Numbered from the stretch's first letter, positions 44,631-53,616 are shown. The stretch is DNA of 64,000 bases from Thalassolituus sp006212115 (GCF_040372045.1 NZ_BAABWH010000008.1), one strand, 5' to 3'. The notes: a model not told the origin generated them from the letters alone. Numbers and translations are program-made.

Positions 44631-45407
44631 ATGGTGGATGTAAACCTGGAAGGAAGTGATAGCCAGGTCAGCTCGGAGATCAGATCACTCGCCGAAAACA
44701 TGCTCGAAAATCTGGAGCAGGGAGATGTCGGCAAAGCGGTGGCTCTGGTAAATGACCTGAATCAATTACGAGACCAGACGCTCTATAACGAGATCGGCCG
44801 TCTAACTCGTGCGTTGCACGATTCGATCAAAAACTTAAACGTCGATACAGTAGGCGCTGCGTCTGACATCAGTGAAACCACTGATAAATTAGCGTACGTA
44901 CTCACGATGACGGACAAGTCGGCAAACCGGACCATGGATATTGCCGATGCGGGCGGCCCCTTAGCCGGTAGCATCAGCGAGCGTGGTGCTGAGTTATCGG
45001 AGCGTTGGAAGAAATTCCGCAACCGTGAAATGAACACAGCTGAATTTCGCGAGTTAAGTAAAGACATTGATGAGTACCTCGTCAGCAGTTCAAAAAATGC
45101 GGCAGAAATACGTACTCAGTTTTCTGAAATTGTGCTTGCTCAGGATTTTCAGGATTTAACCGGGCAGGTTATTCATAAAGTGATTAACTTGATACGAGAT
45201 GTCGAAGGTCGTCTGGTTACGCTGATTGCGATGGCAGGACAGGTCGATCAGATCACGGGTATTAATCACGAGTTTGAATCAAGTGCGCCGGCGCCAGAGC
45301 AAGGCCCGGACATTACCCCAGAAGGGCCACAGACCGACAGCACCGCAGATGGCGTAGTAGGCAGCCAGGATGATGTCGATGATCTGTTGTCGAGCCTAGG
45401 GTTTTAG
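44631..45407 (+). CDS. cheZ: CheZ, CheY-P phosphatase
   Basis: CheZ clears phosphate from CheY to end a signal. 258 residues forming a long helical hairpin; the catalytic part LAQDFQDLTGQVIHKVINLI is present, and the C-terminal CheY-binding tail (DDVDDLLSSLGF) is intact. Its presence marks this operon, and not the F7-type one, as the gene set that controls the motor. Confidence 0.95.
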   Translation: MVDVNLEGSDSQVSSEIRSLAENMLENLEQGDVGKAVALVNDLNQLRDQTLYNEIGRLTRALHDSIKNLNVDTVGAASDISETTDKLAYVLTMTDKSANRTMDIADAGGPLAGSISERGAELSERWKKFRNREMNTAEFRELSKDIDEYLVSSSKNAAEIRTQFSEIVLAQDFQDLTGQVIHKVINLIRDVEGRLVTLIAMAGQVDQITGINHEFESSAPAPEQGPDITPEGPQTDSTADGVVGSQDDVDDLLSSLGF

Positions 45408-45419
45408 AGGAGCGGTTGA

Positions 45420-47786
45420 ATGAGTTTCGATGCAGATGAAGAGATTCTCCAGGATTTTCTCGTAGAAGCGGGGGAGATTCTGGAACTGCTGTCAGAACAG
45501 TTGGTTGATCTGGAAAACAGACCAGACGATAAGGATCTTCTTAATGCCATTTTCCGTGGCTTCCATACTGTAAAAGGCGGCGCAGGGTTTCTTCAGTTGA
45601 ACCCACTGGTGGATTGCTGTCACGCTGCGGAAAACGTGTTCGATACGCTGCGAAATAGCAAGCGCTCAGTGAATGCGGATCTGATGGACGTGGTTCTGAA
45701 TGCACTCGACACTGTTAACGAGATGTTTGACTGCGTGCGTTCTGGCGAAATGCCGGAACCGGCTGATCAGGAATTACTGGACAACCTGCATCATCTGGCA
45801 CTTCCAGAAGATGAGGCACCGACGGTTGCGGCAGAGGCCCCAGAGCAAGTAGAGCAAGGGCAAGCAGAACAAGTGCAAGATGTGGCGGCGGAAGCTGCTG
45901 TAGAGTCGTCCGATAATGGTGATATTACGGACGATGAGTTCGAACAGCTGTTAGATGCACTGGACGAAAAAAAGGCAGACGGCAGCGAATCCACTCCGGC
46001 CCCTGCTACTCCACCTTCTAGTGAGGGCGGGGATGATCTGTTTGGTGGCGATGACCTGTTTGACATGGATTCTGGCCCATCAACGACGACCGGTGACGAC
46101 GAAATTACCGAAGACGAGTTCGAAGCGCTTCTGGATCAAATTCACGGCAAGGGTAAGCACGGAGGAGCAGATGCTCCAGCGCCGGCTCCTGAAGCCGTCA
46201 GTGCAAAACCTGACTCTGCGGATGGCGCTGATAAAGCAGCCAGCGCCGCAGCCGGCGATGGCGATCTGATTACGGACTCCGAGTTTGAAGAACTTCTGGA
46301 CCGCTTACACGGCAAGGGCAAACACGGTGCTGCGGCGTCAGGCGCGGTAGCCGATAGTCCCGGAGCAGACAAACCTGTTGCAACAAACTCCGCAGAAAAG
46401 CCGCCTGTGAAAGCGGATGCTTCAGCAGCTGCTGCTCCAGCGGGCGCTGATGCACCCAAAGCGGCTGCCCCCAAAGCTTCTGCACCTACCACACCAGCCG
46501 CTTCAGCTCCAAAAGCGGAGTCAAAACCGGCTGCCAAGCCAGCGGCGAAACCTGCGGGTAAAGCACCGGCTGCCAAAGGCAAAGGTAACGACAAAGAAGC
46601 GATGGCCGAAGCAACGGTGCGAGTCGATACAAAACGTCTCGACGACATCATGAATATGGTGGGCGAATTGGTACTGGTGCGTAACCGCCTGGTTCGTCTT
46701 GGTCTGAAAAGCACTGACGAATCCATGGCGAAAGCCGTCGCCAATCTCGATGTTGTGACGGGTGATCTGCAGTCATCAGTTATGAAAACCCGAATGCAAC
46801 CGATCAAGAAAGTATTCGGTCGATTCCCGCGCGTGGTTCGCGATCTGGCCCGTCAGCTTAAGAAAGAAATCAACCTCGAGTTACGTGGTGAAGAAACGGA
46901 TCTCGATAAAAACCTGGTTGAGGCATTGGCCGACCCTCTGGTGCACCTTGTTCGTAACTCGGTTGACCACGGTGTTGAGCAGCCGGACGTTCGCGAACAG
47001 AACGGGAAAAGCCGGGTCGGTACGGTCATTCTGTCTGCTGAGCAGGAAGGTGATCACATCTTACTGAGAATTCAGGACGATGGCGCAGGTATGGATGCCG
47101 ATGTACTGCGGAATAAAGCAGTAGAGAAAGGTGTGATGGATCAGGACGCTGCAGATCGCCTTACCGATACAGAATGCTTTAATCTGATTTTTGCACCGGG
47201 CTTTTCGACTAAAGAGCAGATATCCGATGTATCCGGCCGTGGCGTCGGAATGGATGTGGTAAAAACAAAAATCACTCAGTTGAATGGCACCATCTCGATT
47301 GATTCCTTCAAGGGTGAAGGCACGACAATCAGCATTAAAGTGCCGTTGACGCTGGCGATCATGCCAACCTTAATGGTAATGCTGAAAGACCAGGCATTCG
47401 CTTTCCCTCTGGTGAATGTTAATGAAATTTTCCACCTCGATCTGACGCAGACCAATGTAGTCGATGGTCAGGAAGTGGTGGTAGTGCGAGAGCGCGCGAT
47501 CCCGTTGTTCCATCTCAAACGCTGGCTGGTGAAAGGCGAGCAGTTTGCGAAGGCAAACGAAAGCGCGCACGTTGTAGTGGTATCCGTGGGCACCAATAAG
47601 GTTGGCTTTGTAGTTGACCAGCTTATTGGTCAGGAAGAAGTGGTTATTAAACCGCTTGGTAAAATGCTACACGGCACTGCAGGTATGGCTGGCGCAACGA
47701 TAACGGGCGATGGCCGGATTGCGTTAATTCTTGATATCCCGAGTATGCTGACACGATACGCTACACGACAATCCAGCGCAGCCTGA
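45420..47786 (+). CDS. cheA: CheA histidine kinase of the flagellar (F6-type) chemotaxis system
   Basis: 788 residues. P1 with H49 (FRGFHTVKGGAGFLQL); a long linker of about 240 residues, Ala/Pro/Lys-rich, holding three copies of a short motif (from I169, I229 and I284: ITDDEFEQLLDAL, ITEDEFEALLDQI, ITDSEFEELLDRL, the last two followed by HGKGKHG); P3 (DDIMNMVGELVLVRNRLV); P4 ATPase (HLVRNSVDHGVE; DDGAGMD; GRGVGMDVVKTKI); P5. In Vibrio a linker part of CheA (LID) binds ParP; the motif copies may serve that role here. Confidence 0.96.
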   Translation: MSFDADEEILQDFLVEAGEILELLSEQLVDLENRPDDKDLLNAIFRGFHTVKGGAGFLQLNPLVDCCHAAENVFDTLRNSKRSVNADLMDVVLNALDTVNEMFDCVRSGEMPEPADQELLDNLHHLALPEDEAPTVAAEAPEQVEQGQAEQVQDVAAEAAVESSDNGDITDDEFEQLLDALDEKKADGSESTPAPATPPSSEGGDDLFGGDDLFDMDSGPSTTTGDDEITEDEFEALLDQIHGKGKHGGADAPAPAPEAVSAKPDSADGADKAASAAAGDGDLITDSEFEELLDRLHGKGKHGAAASGAVADSPGADKPVATNSAEKPPVKADASAAAAPAGADAPKAAAPKASAPTTPAASAPKAESKPAAKPAAKPAGKAPAAKGKGNDKEAMAEATVRVDTKRLDDIMNMVGELVLVRNRLVRLGLKSTDESMAKAVANLDVVTGDLQSSVMKTRMQPIKKVFGRFPRVVRDLARQLKKEINLELRGEETDLDKNLVEALADPLVHLVRNSVDHGVEQPDVREQNGKSRVGTVILSAEQEGDHILLRIQDDGAGMDADVLRNKAVEKGVMDQDAADRLTDTECFNLIFAPGFSTKEQISDVSGRGVGMDVVKTKITQLNGTISIDSFKGEGTTISIKVPLTLAIMPTLMVMLKDQAFAFPLVNVNEIFHLDLTQTNVVDGQEVVVVRERAIPLFHLKRWLVKGEQFAKANESAHVVVVSVGTNKVGFVVDQLIGQEEVVIKPLGKMLHGTAGMAGATITGDGRIALILDIPSMLTRYATRQSSAA

Positions 47787-47799
47787 AACAGGAAGTAAC

Positions 47800-48861
47800 A
47801 TGGCATTAAAAGTACTGGTGGTGGACGATTCAGGGTTTTTCCGCCGCCGGGTAACGGACATCATCAATGCAGATGCAAATCTGGAAGTCATCGGTGTCGC
47901 AGAGAACGGACTTCAAGCCATTGAACTGAATGAAAGCCTCAAGCCTGATGTGATCACGATGGACTACGAGATGCCGGTGATGGATGGCATCACTGCCGTT
48001 CGTAAAATCATGGCATCGCGTCCCGTTCCCGTTCTGATGTTTTCGTCTCTTACCTTTGAGGGTGCCAGAGTGACACTGGACGCTCTGGACGCAGGGGCGG
48101 TCGATTTTCTTCCTAAGAATTTCGATGCGATTGCGCGCAATTCGGCTTCAATTCGTAAGTTACTTGCGGAAAAGATTCAGGCAGTCGCACGAGGTAGCCT
48201 CAAAGCAAACGCCAAGGCTGTTCAGCCAGCACCAACCCGAGTGACCCAAACCCCATCTGGCTCTTCAGCTGATGAAGGCCCACGCGAGAAATTACGTGGT
48301 ATCGAACTGGTCGTTATCGGGACATCAACCGGTGGTCCGGCGGCACTGCAGAAAATATTTAAAACGCTTCCATCCAACTTTAATAAGCCCATTGTCATCG
48401 TTCAGCATATGCCTGCGTCTTTTACCTCAGCGTTTGCAGAGCGACTGAACAACCTGAGCGGGTTAACTGTGAAGGAAGCCCAAGAGGGGGACGTGCTCAG
48501 ACCGGGACATGTGTATGTTGCTCCCGGTGGAAAGCAGCTTATTGTTGATCGCCGTCAAGGTGGCTCTGTTCATATTCTCGATAGCGACGAGCGTGTAAGT
48601 TATCGCCCGAGTGTGGATATTGCGCTGGCTTCGGCGGCGAAACATTATGGCTCGAAAGCTCTGGGAGTCGTTCTCACCGGGATGGGCGCTGATGGACGAG
48701 AGGGCGCTCGCTTGTTGAAGCAAGCGGGTGGTCACTTATGGGCTCAGGATGAAGCGAGCTGTGTTATTTACGGTATGCCGATGGCGGTCGTAAATGCTGG
48801 GCTTGTTGATTCCGTCGTGTCGCTTGATCAGGTCAGCGAACGTCTTTCTAAAGATATTTAA
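47800..48861 (+). CDS. cheB: CheB methylesterase of the flagellar chemotaxis system
   Basis: 353 residues: receiver with phospho-acceptor D55 (VITMDYEMPVMDG), linker, and the esterase triad in VVIGTSTGGPAALQ, IVQHMPASF and TGMGADGREGAR. In Pseudomonas motC and motD follow here; in this window a gap of 320 bp leads straight to parC. Confidence 0.96.
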   Translation: MALKVLVVDDSGFFRRRVTDIINADANLEVIGVAENGLQAIELNESLKPDVITMDYEMPVMDGITAVRKIMASRPVPVLMFSSLTFEGARVTLDALDAGAVDFLPKNFDAIARNSASIRKLLAEKIQAVARGSLKANAKAVQPAPTRVTQTPSGSSADEGPREKLRGIELVVIGTSTGGPAALQKIFKTLPSNFNKPIVIVQHMPASFTSAFAERLNNLSGLTVKEAQEGDVLRPGHVYVAPGGKQLIVDRRQGGSVHILDSDERVSYRPSVDIALASAAKHYGSKALGVVLTGMGADGREGARLLKQAGGHLWAQDEASCVIYGMPMAVVNAGLVDSVVSLDQVSERLSKDI

Positions 48862-49181
48862 CGGCAGTCTCTTGCCGCCTCTGTGCTCACCCTCGACAGG
48901 TTGGGCGTCATTCTTCTCTAATCACTAGCTTACCATTCAATATTCGTCCGATTTCAGCCGCGAGCGACGGAGCTGCGGCCAGGGTACATGGACAGAGCAG
49001 TTAAATAGTCGGCGAATTAAGTCCGCATGCCTGAAAACTGACACGAAATTTGCTTCTGTTAAAGCAGGTGCCGTATTGGTCGATACGTTATGACGGTACG
49101 CACAGAAAATGTTTGTACTGTATATAGTGAATTATTCGGTACTCTGTCAGAGAGCTTGCGCGGATTAAGAGGAAGCCCAAC
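48862..49181. other. Spacer between cheB and parC (motCD position)
   Basis: 320 bp with no convincing gene. A weak 5-bp hairpin (CGGCA/TGCCG) lies just after cheB, and a FliA-like promoter at 49060-49086. A 31-codon reading frame (ATG 49090 to TGA 49183-49185) overlaps the parC GTG by GTGA but has no ribosome site. Confidence 0.7.
49060..49086 (+). promoter_or_regulatory. Candidate FliA (sigma-28) promoter for parC-parP-cheW
   Basis: TAAA-N15-GTCGATAC against the consensus TAAA-N15-GCCGATAA: exact spacing and six of eight in the -10. It lies 96 bp before the parC start. Confidence 0.6.
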
Positions 49182-49955
49182 GTGAAGATCTGGTCCATTT
49201 CCAATCAGAAAGGTGGTGTCGGTAAGACGACCTCCGTGGTGTCATTGGGTGGTTTGTTGGCTGCGCAAGGGCATCGTGTTCTGTTGGTCGATCTGGACCC
49301 TCACGGTTCGCTCACCAGTTATTTTGGTCAGGACCCGGATGGTCTTGACCGCAGTCTGTATCATCTTTTTTTCGAACAGCGCTGGCGTAATGTCGACTAT
49401 ATTCGCGACACTCTGAAGCCAACCAGTCTTGATAACGTGGCCATGTTGCCCGCGACGACCTCGCTGGCGACGCTGGAGCGTCAGGTCAGTGGCCAGGATG
49501 GAATGGGGCTGGTGCTGGCACGAAGTCTTGCTCAGCTGTGGGACGACTACGATTACGCGTTGCTGGACACTCCGCCCATACTGGGTGTGCTACTTGTAAA
49601 TGCATTGGCGGCATGCCAGCAGCTGGTGATTCCTACCCAGACCGAGCACCTTGCATTAAAAGGTCTCGAGCGCATGGTTCATACCTTGAAGATGGTTATG
49701 AAGTCTCAGAAGCGGGAGCTTCCTTATACTATTGTGCCGACTTTGTTTGACCGACGGACATCGGCGTCACTGACCAGCCTTAAAGAGATGCGCCGGACGT
49801 ACCAGGGTTCTTTGTGGGATGAGGCCATTCCCGTGGATACCCGTTTACGGGATGCCAGTCACCAAGGTATTTTTCCGCACCAGCTCGATGCCGAGACCCG
49901 TGGCGTGCGCGCATACCGACACTTGCTTTCACACCTTCATAAAGGTGAGTCATAA
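49182..49955 (+). CDS. parC: ParC-like ParA-family ATPase for polar placement of chemotaxis arrays
   Basis: 257 residues, GTG start with AGAGGAAG upstream. Deviant Walker A SISNQKGGVGKTTSVVSLGG, DLDPHGSLTSYF and LLDTPPILG. Not a chromosomal ParA: no parB or parS lies nearby, and the position between cheB and a CheW-domain gene is that of ParC in Pseudomonas and Vibrio, where it brings receptor arrays to the pole with ParP. The next gene starts 2 bp after its stop. Confidence 0.92.
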   Translation: MKIWSISNQKGGVGKTTSVVSLGGLLAAQGHRVLLVDLDPHGSLTSYFGQDPDGLDRSLYHLFFEQRWRNVDYIRDTLKPTSLDNVAMLPATTSLATLERQVSGQDGMGLVLARSLAQLWDDYDYALLDTPPILGVLLVNALAACQQLVIPTQTEHLALKGLERMVHTLKMVMKSQKRELPYTIVPTLFDRRTSASLTSLKEMRRTYQGSLWDEAIPVDTRLRDASHQGIFPHQLDAETRGVRAYRHLLSHLHKGES

Positions 49956-49957
49956 GC

Positions 49958-50305
49958 ATGAGCGGTAACAACGATATCCTGATGGGATACTTCGACAGCC
50001 TCCTGACAACCGTTGATGAGGTCGATGCTAAAAAGGCTATCGTCAGTGAGTTGTTAGCCGGGAGTCTGGATGTTGCTGAAGAAGCGGCCCCGGTGCAGTT
50101 GATCGAATCAGAGGTGTGTCTCCACCCTACGGATACGATTGCAGTGGGTCGGCGTATGACGACGCTTTTTGCACCTCGCCAGTCGGGAGATAAAACAACC
50201 GACCGCATTATGGCGCTCGAGTTGCTGCGCGTTGCCGGTGAGCTGGAGCCGGGTCGGGTTAAGCGGACCGTTCTGAAGTGCTGCGCAGGAGTACTCAATG
50301 CCTGA
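49958..50305 (+). CDS. Unknown 115-residue protein between parC and parP
   Basis: I do not recognise this family. ATG 49958 lies 2 bp after parC, and the end overlaps the parP ATG by 8 bp, so it is translated as part of the same run. N-terminal stretch ILMGYFDSLLTTVDEVDAKK resembles the ParP start VLQNYLDQLLVVATE: both have Y-[FL]-D-x-LL in an amphipathic helix. The remainder (LHPTDTIAVGRRMTTLF; ALELLRVAGELEPGRVKRTV) looks helical and soluble, with two adjacent Cys near the end. It may be a duplicated ParP N-terminus that has become a separate partner of ParC or CheA; this is inference. Confidence 0.75.
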   Translation: MSGNNDILMGYFDSLLTTVDEVDAKKAIVSELLAGSLDVAEEAAPVQLIESEVCLHPTDTIAVGRRMTTLFAPRQSGDKTTDRIMALELLRVAGELEPGRVKRTVLKCCAGVLNA

Positions 50306-51203
50306 TTCTCGTCGTTCTGAAGTTTCAGAAGAATCAGTTGTTTCTCCTCCTCGTGAGGCCAATCAGGTTGATGGTGTCTTACAGAATTATCTGGATCAAT
50401 TATTGGTTGTGGCGACCGAGGCGCCTCCTGCTTCGACCGATACTTCCCCTATGAACGTACCTGAGGCCGTTGAGCCTCCTGAGCCAGTGGCGGAAGCCAG
50501 TCCTACCACTGTCGTCAATACCGTTAATCTTGATCCGGGACCTGTCACCCGCACCTTAATCGAAGAAACAGAAAGTCTGAAAGTAACGGACTCCCTGACG
50601 GTTGAGACCAGTACTGTCACAGCACTTGATGTAGCGACCGACCCAGTCGGCGTCGACGAAATTCAGGAGTGGGACCCATACGATCTGGCACAAGCAACAC
50701 AATCAATCCAAGAAGCGCCGGGGCTCGCGACGAAGCAGGACTTACACTGGGAGTCGGCTCAGGGAGTGGAATGCCTGTTGTTCCGGGTCGCGGGTCTTAA
50801 ATTAGCGATTCCTTTATCTCAGTTGGGCGGGGTGCACCCCGCCGCTGGTATGAAGGTTACGCCCTTGTTTGGTCAGTCAGATTGGTCGTTGGGTGTCTGG
50901 CAAAGCGACGGTGAAAAATTAACTGTCGTCGACAGTGCGAAATTGATCATGCCTGAGCGGGGAGTGTCCCTGCGTGATACCGGTTATGAGTATCTGATAC
51001 AGCTTGATCGCACTCCGTGGGCCCTAGCATGTGAAGGAATAAATGACACAGTCACACTGGGAAATGAGTCAATAAAATGGCGTAGCGACGCGACTAAGCG
51101 CCCCTGGTTAGCTGGTACCGTCATATCTGAGATGTGTGCGCTGCTTGATGTCCCCAGTCTGGTGGAACTTCTCGACTCCTATCAGCGCAGCCCGGCTCCG
51201 TAA
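50298..51203 (+). CDS. parP: ParP-like CheW-domain protein, partner of ParC
   Basis: 301 residues. A short conserved start motif (VDGVLQNYLDQLLVV) is followed by about 110 residues of Pro/Thr/Val-rich linker and a C-terminal CheW-like domain (about 150-290; VECLLFRVAGLKLAIPLSQL; YLIQLDRTPWALACEGI). In Vibrio, ParP ties ParC to CheA and receptors through this domain. Followed by cheW after 145 bp. Confidence 0.88.
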   Translation: MPDSRRSEVSEESVVSPPREANQVDGVLQNYLDQLLVVATEAPPASTDTSPMNVPEAVEPPEPVAEASPTTVVNTVNLDPGPVTRTLIEETESLKVTDSLTVETSTVTALDVATDPVGVDEIQEWDPYDLAQATQSIQEAPGLATKQDLHWESAQGVECLLFRVAGLKLAIPLSQLGGVHPAAGMKVTPLFGQSDWSLGVWQSDGEKLTVVDSAKLIMPERGVSLRDTGYEYLIQLDRTPWALACEGINDTVTLGNESIKWRSDATKRPWLAGTVISEMCALLDVPSLVELLDSYQRSPAP

Positions 51204-51348
51204 AATCGCGGTTTTTACGTCAACCTCATCCGTTACAAAATTTACCTTCATTTCGGCTGGTACACTTTGTGCTCTGATCTATAGTTAGGAGAGGTTTGTA
51301 GTGTTTTTGACACTGTCAGGCAACGGCCTTTCTTAGCGAGGATGTTTT

Positions 51349-51828
51349 ATGTCAGCAATTGCCGCTAAAAGTGCGGAAGATCCGGTACTCCAATGGGTGA
51401 CCTTCCGGCTTGAAAACGAGAGTTACGGTATCAACGTAATGCAGGTTCAGGAAGTACTGCGTTATACCGAGATCGCACCGGTTCCGGGGGCTCCCCCTTA
51501 CGTTCTGGGCATCATCAACCTGCGGGGTAATGTGGTCACTGTGATCGATACCCGACAGCGTTTTGGCTTGCCGACAGCAGACACGACAGACCAGACCCGT
51601 ATCGTCATTATCGAAGCGGAAAATCAGGTCGTCGGTATTCTCGTGGATGCAGTGGCTGAAGTGGTTTATCTACGTCAGTCAGAAATTGAAACCACTCCGA
51701 ATGTCGGCAACGAAGAAAGCGCCAAGTTTATTCAGGGTGTCTGCCACAAGAATGAAGAGCTTCTTATTCTGGTGGACCTTGAAAAACTGATGACAGACGA
51801 GGAGTGGACAGAACTTCACGGTCTATAG
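51349..51828 (+). CDS. cheW: CheW coupling protein of the flagellar chemotaxis system
   Basis: 159 residues: VTFRLENESYGINVMQVQEV, VLGIINLRGNVVTVIDTRQRF and VGILVDAVAEVV. Closely like Pseudomonas CheW at the same place. ATG 51349 follows GCGAGGATG. The 145-bp upstream gap has no clear promoter, so it is probably co-transcribed with parP. Confidence 0.96.
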   Translation: MSAIAAKSAEDPVLQWVTFRLENESYGINVMQVQEVLRYTEIAPVPGAPPYVLGIINLRGNVVTVIDTRQRFGLPTADTTDQTRIVIIEAENQVVGILVDAVAEVVYLRQSEIETTPNVGNEESAKFIQGVCHKNEELLILVDLEKLMTDEEWTELHGL

Positions 51829-51837
51829 GAGTCTGTC

Positions 51838-52224
51838 ATGCCAACGCTGACACTGGTTCATTGGTTACTGATTGGAAACTTTTCGGTTTTGCTCATTGCT
51901 GCAGGTTTTATCGTGGCATTGATTCGTCAACAGAGCAAAGAGACGCAGTTGCTGGAACAGCAGATTCAGCAGCTGCAACAAGGACAGGACGCCATCAGTA
52001 AGAGCGCCATTGGTCTTGGGCGCAGAATGAAGCAGGTTGAAGTGAAAGCCGCGGCGGCCGAAAAGCAGCGCCCAGCTGTATCCGAAGTAGATAACAGATT
52101 CGAGCAAGCCTCCAGGCTCGCCGGTATGGGCGCATCTGCCGACGATTTAATCGACTCGTTGGGTGTGGCTCGCGCCGAAGCCGAGTTGATGGTATCGATG
52201 CGACAGCGTGCGCAGACCGCCTGA
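51838..52224 (+). CDS. DUF2802 membrane-anchored coiled-coil protein
   Basis: 128 residues: one N-terminal membrane segment (about 8-28, WLLIGNFSVLLIAAGFIVAL), a coiled coil rich in Gln/Glu (TQLLEQQIQQLQQGQ) and a small C-terminal helical domain (FEQASRLAGMGASADDLIDS; LGVARAEAELMVSM). The family regularly follows cheW at the end of Pseudomonas-type chemotaxis operons; its role is not known. Confidence 0.88.
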   Translation: MPTLTLVHWLLIGNFSVLLIAAGFIVALIRQQSKETQLLEQQIQQLQQGQDAISKSAIGLGRRMKQVEVKAAAAEKQRPAVSEVDNRFEQASRLAGMGASADDLIDSLGVARAEAELMVSMRQRAQTA

Positions 52225-52385
52225 GTGTGATCCTGCTAACACATTGTCGTTGTTTTTTTGGGTGGATGTGAACCCGTTACGAAACTCAACGGAAAAGCCC
52301 CGCCCGGCACGGAAAGCACTTCTATACTGATTATGTTCCTTCCCGATTCAGGGAAAGTAGCTTGCGTCAGCGAGGAGGGGTATCA

Positions 52386-52634
52386 ATGAAATACCTGCTA
52401 TCAGCAGCAGCGGCTCTGGCACTAGGGTCGTTCGCGCATCAATCGTCCGTGGCCGAAGGTGACCAGTTGGTCCAGTGGCACGCTCAGATTCTGAAGAATA
52501 CGATGTTTTCTGAGCACTCACCCGGCTTCAACGATATCTACATGATCCAGACGCCGGATAAAGGTCGTCAGGTCGTGATCTACTGTAATCCGTCGTACTG
52601 CTACAAGTTACGGGGCCATCACCTTACGGCCTGA
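52386..52634 (+). CDS. Small secreted protein of unknown function
   Basis: 82 residues from ATG 52386 with GAGGGG 6 nt upstream; the open frame upstream has no better start. A clear signal peptide (KYLLSAAAALALGSFAHQSSVA) is predicted to be cut before EGDQLV, which leaves about 58 residues with two Cys (YCNPSYCYKL) that could pair in the periplasm. No family recognised. It is 161 bp past the DUF2802 gene and may have its own promoter (TATACT near 52323). Confidence 0.72.
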   Translation: MKYLLSAAAALALGSFAHQSSVAEGDQLVQWHAQILKNTMFSEHSPGFNDIYMIQTPDKGRQVVIYCNPSYCYKLRGHHLTA

Positions 52635-52649
52635 CCCCGAAAGGCGTGA

Positions 52650-53024
52650 TCAGGCGCCTGACACGAAAATCGCAATAATGCAGGCGAGACCCGCTGCCCA
52701 TACTAGCGTACGCAGTGCTGCCAGGTTGGCAAGATACATTACGCCGTAGACAACACGGATACCGATGAAAGCGGCGGCCAGCATATCGATATAGCCCTGA
52801 TCGCCACCCGTCTGATGAGCGATAATCACTGCTGCGGCAAAAAATGGGAAGGCTTCGAAGCTGTTCAGTTGAGCCCAGTGCGCGCGTTTTCTGAAACCGT
52901 CCTGCTTCTCCAGAAATTCACGCGGTGAATAATTGTTGTATCTTCCACCGGTGAACTTTGCGATACCTGTAAATAAGAACGGCATAAGCGCTGCGGCCAG
53001 CACGCACCAGTAAGCTAAAGTCAT
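52650..53024 (-). CDS. MAPEG-family membrane protein
   Basis: 124 residues with four membrane segments. The family signature is present: FTGGRYNNYSPREFLEKQDG and RAHWAQLNSFEAFPFFAAAV. MAPEG proteins in eukaryotes act on eicosanoids and glutathione; the bacterial substrates are mostly unknown. It converges with the small secreted gene, the two stops being 15 bp apart. Confidence 0.9.
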   Translation of the reverse strand: MTLAYWCVLAAALMPFLFTGIAKFTGGRYNNYSPREFLEKQDGFRKRAHWAQLNSFEAFPFFAAAVIIAHQTGGDQGYIDMLAAAFIGIRVVYGVMYLANLAALRTLVWAAGLACIIAIFVSGA

Positions 53025-53139
53025 AACGTTTCCTTAGGGCCTGTTTCAGGCAAATCATCTTTTTATTACGACACCTCTGATTCATACGCACTGAGAGTGT
53101 GTGTTCATCAAAGACGCTCACCGGCCCGAAACATCGTGT

Positions 53140-53580
53140 TTACCGGCTTTGGTCAGCGGTCACTAGCGGGCAGTCCTGCAAGGGCTTAGCAGGCTCCCTA
53201 GGGTCAAAACAGTATCCGCCAAGGGGGGAGGCGACAAGGTCATTTACCGCAGAGAACCCATGGCGCACCGTTTCCCGTCTGGATTTGGCGTTTATGCCCT
53301 GTGCCTCTTCGTACGTTGACCATATTTCGTCGTGAACGGTCTCGGCCGACGCCGCATAGCGCGTAACTTCTCGGTCTGCCTGATCAAGTACATCGGGGAG
53401 GTAATGCAATGCGGTGCCTGTCAGGATACCGCTTATAAGAATACCTGCGGTGGTTTGTAGAGTGGAAAATCCTGCCGACGCTTTCAGTGAAAATAACACT
53501 GGCTCTATCCCTGCTATCGTAAATTGTAATGAGAACGTAAGCAGAAAATAACGGATAGTCGGTGTGCAGCCAAATGCCAT
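53140..53580 (-). CDS. Doubtful hypothetical protein
   Basis: 146-residue open frame. It could be a small membrane protein: hydrophobic segments near 10-30 and 43-60 (TTAGILISGILTGTALHYL), then a charged soluble part with KSRRETVRHGFSAVND. The ribosome site is poor, since a hairpin (GCAGGCC/GGCCTGC, 53582-53600) lies directly before the ATG, and it holds several rare-type codons. No family recognised; it may be a chance frame in a 590-bp gap. Confidence 0.35.
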   Translation of the reverse strand: MAFGCTPTIRYFLLTFSLQFTIAGIEPVLFSLKASAGFSTLQTTAGILISGILTGTALHYLPDVLDQADREVTRYAASAETVHDEIWSTYEEAQGINAKSRRETVRHGFSAVNDLVASPLGGYCFDPREPAKPLQDCPLVTADQSR

Positions 53581-53616
53581 AGCAGGCCGGGTGGCCTGCC
53601 TGACAGGTTAGTCAGC

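Noticed and set aside
46142..46807. Long minus-strand open frame (221 residues) opposite cheA
   Set aside because: It is low-complexity Ala/Ser/Leu sequence that mirrors the Ala/Pro/Lys linker codons of cheA; no ribosome site or family.
49090..49185. 31-codon upstream frame overlapping the parC start
   Set aside because: No ribosome site, and it would begin close to the presumed transcription start; chance is likely.
49182..49955. Chromosome or plasmid partition ParA
   Set aside because: No parB or parS nearby; context and neighbours are those of the chemotaxis-array ParC.
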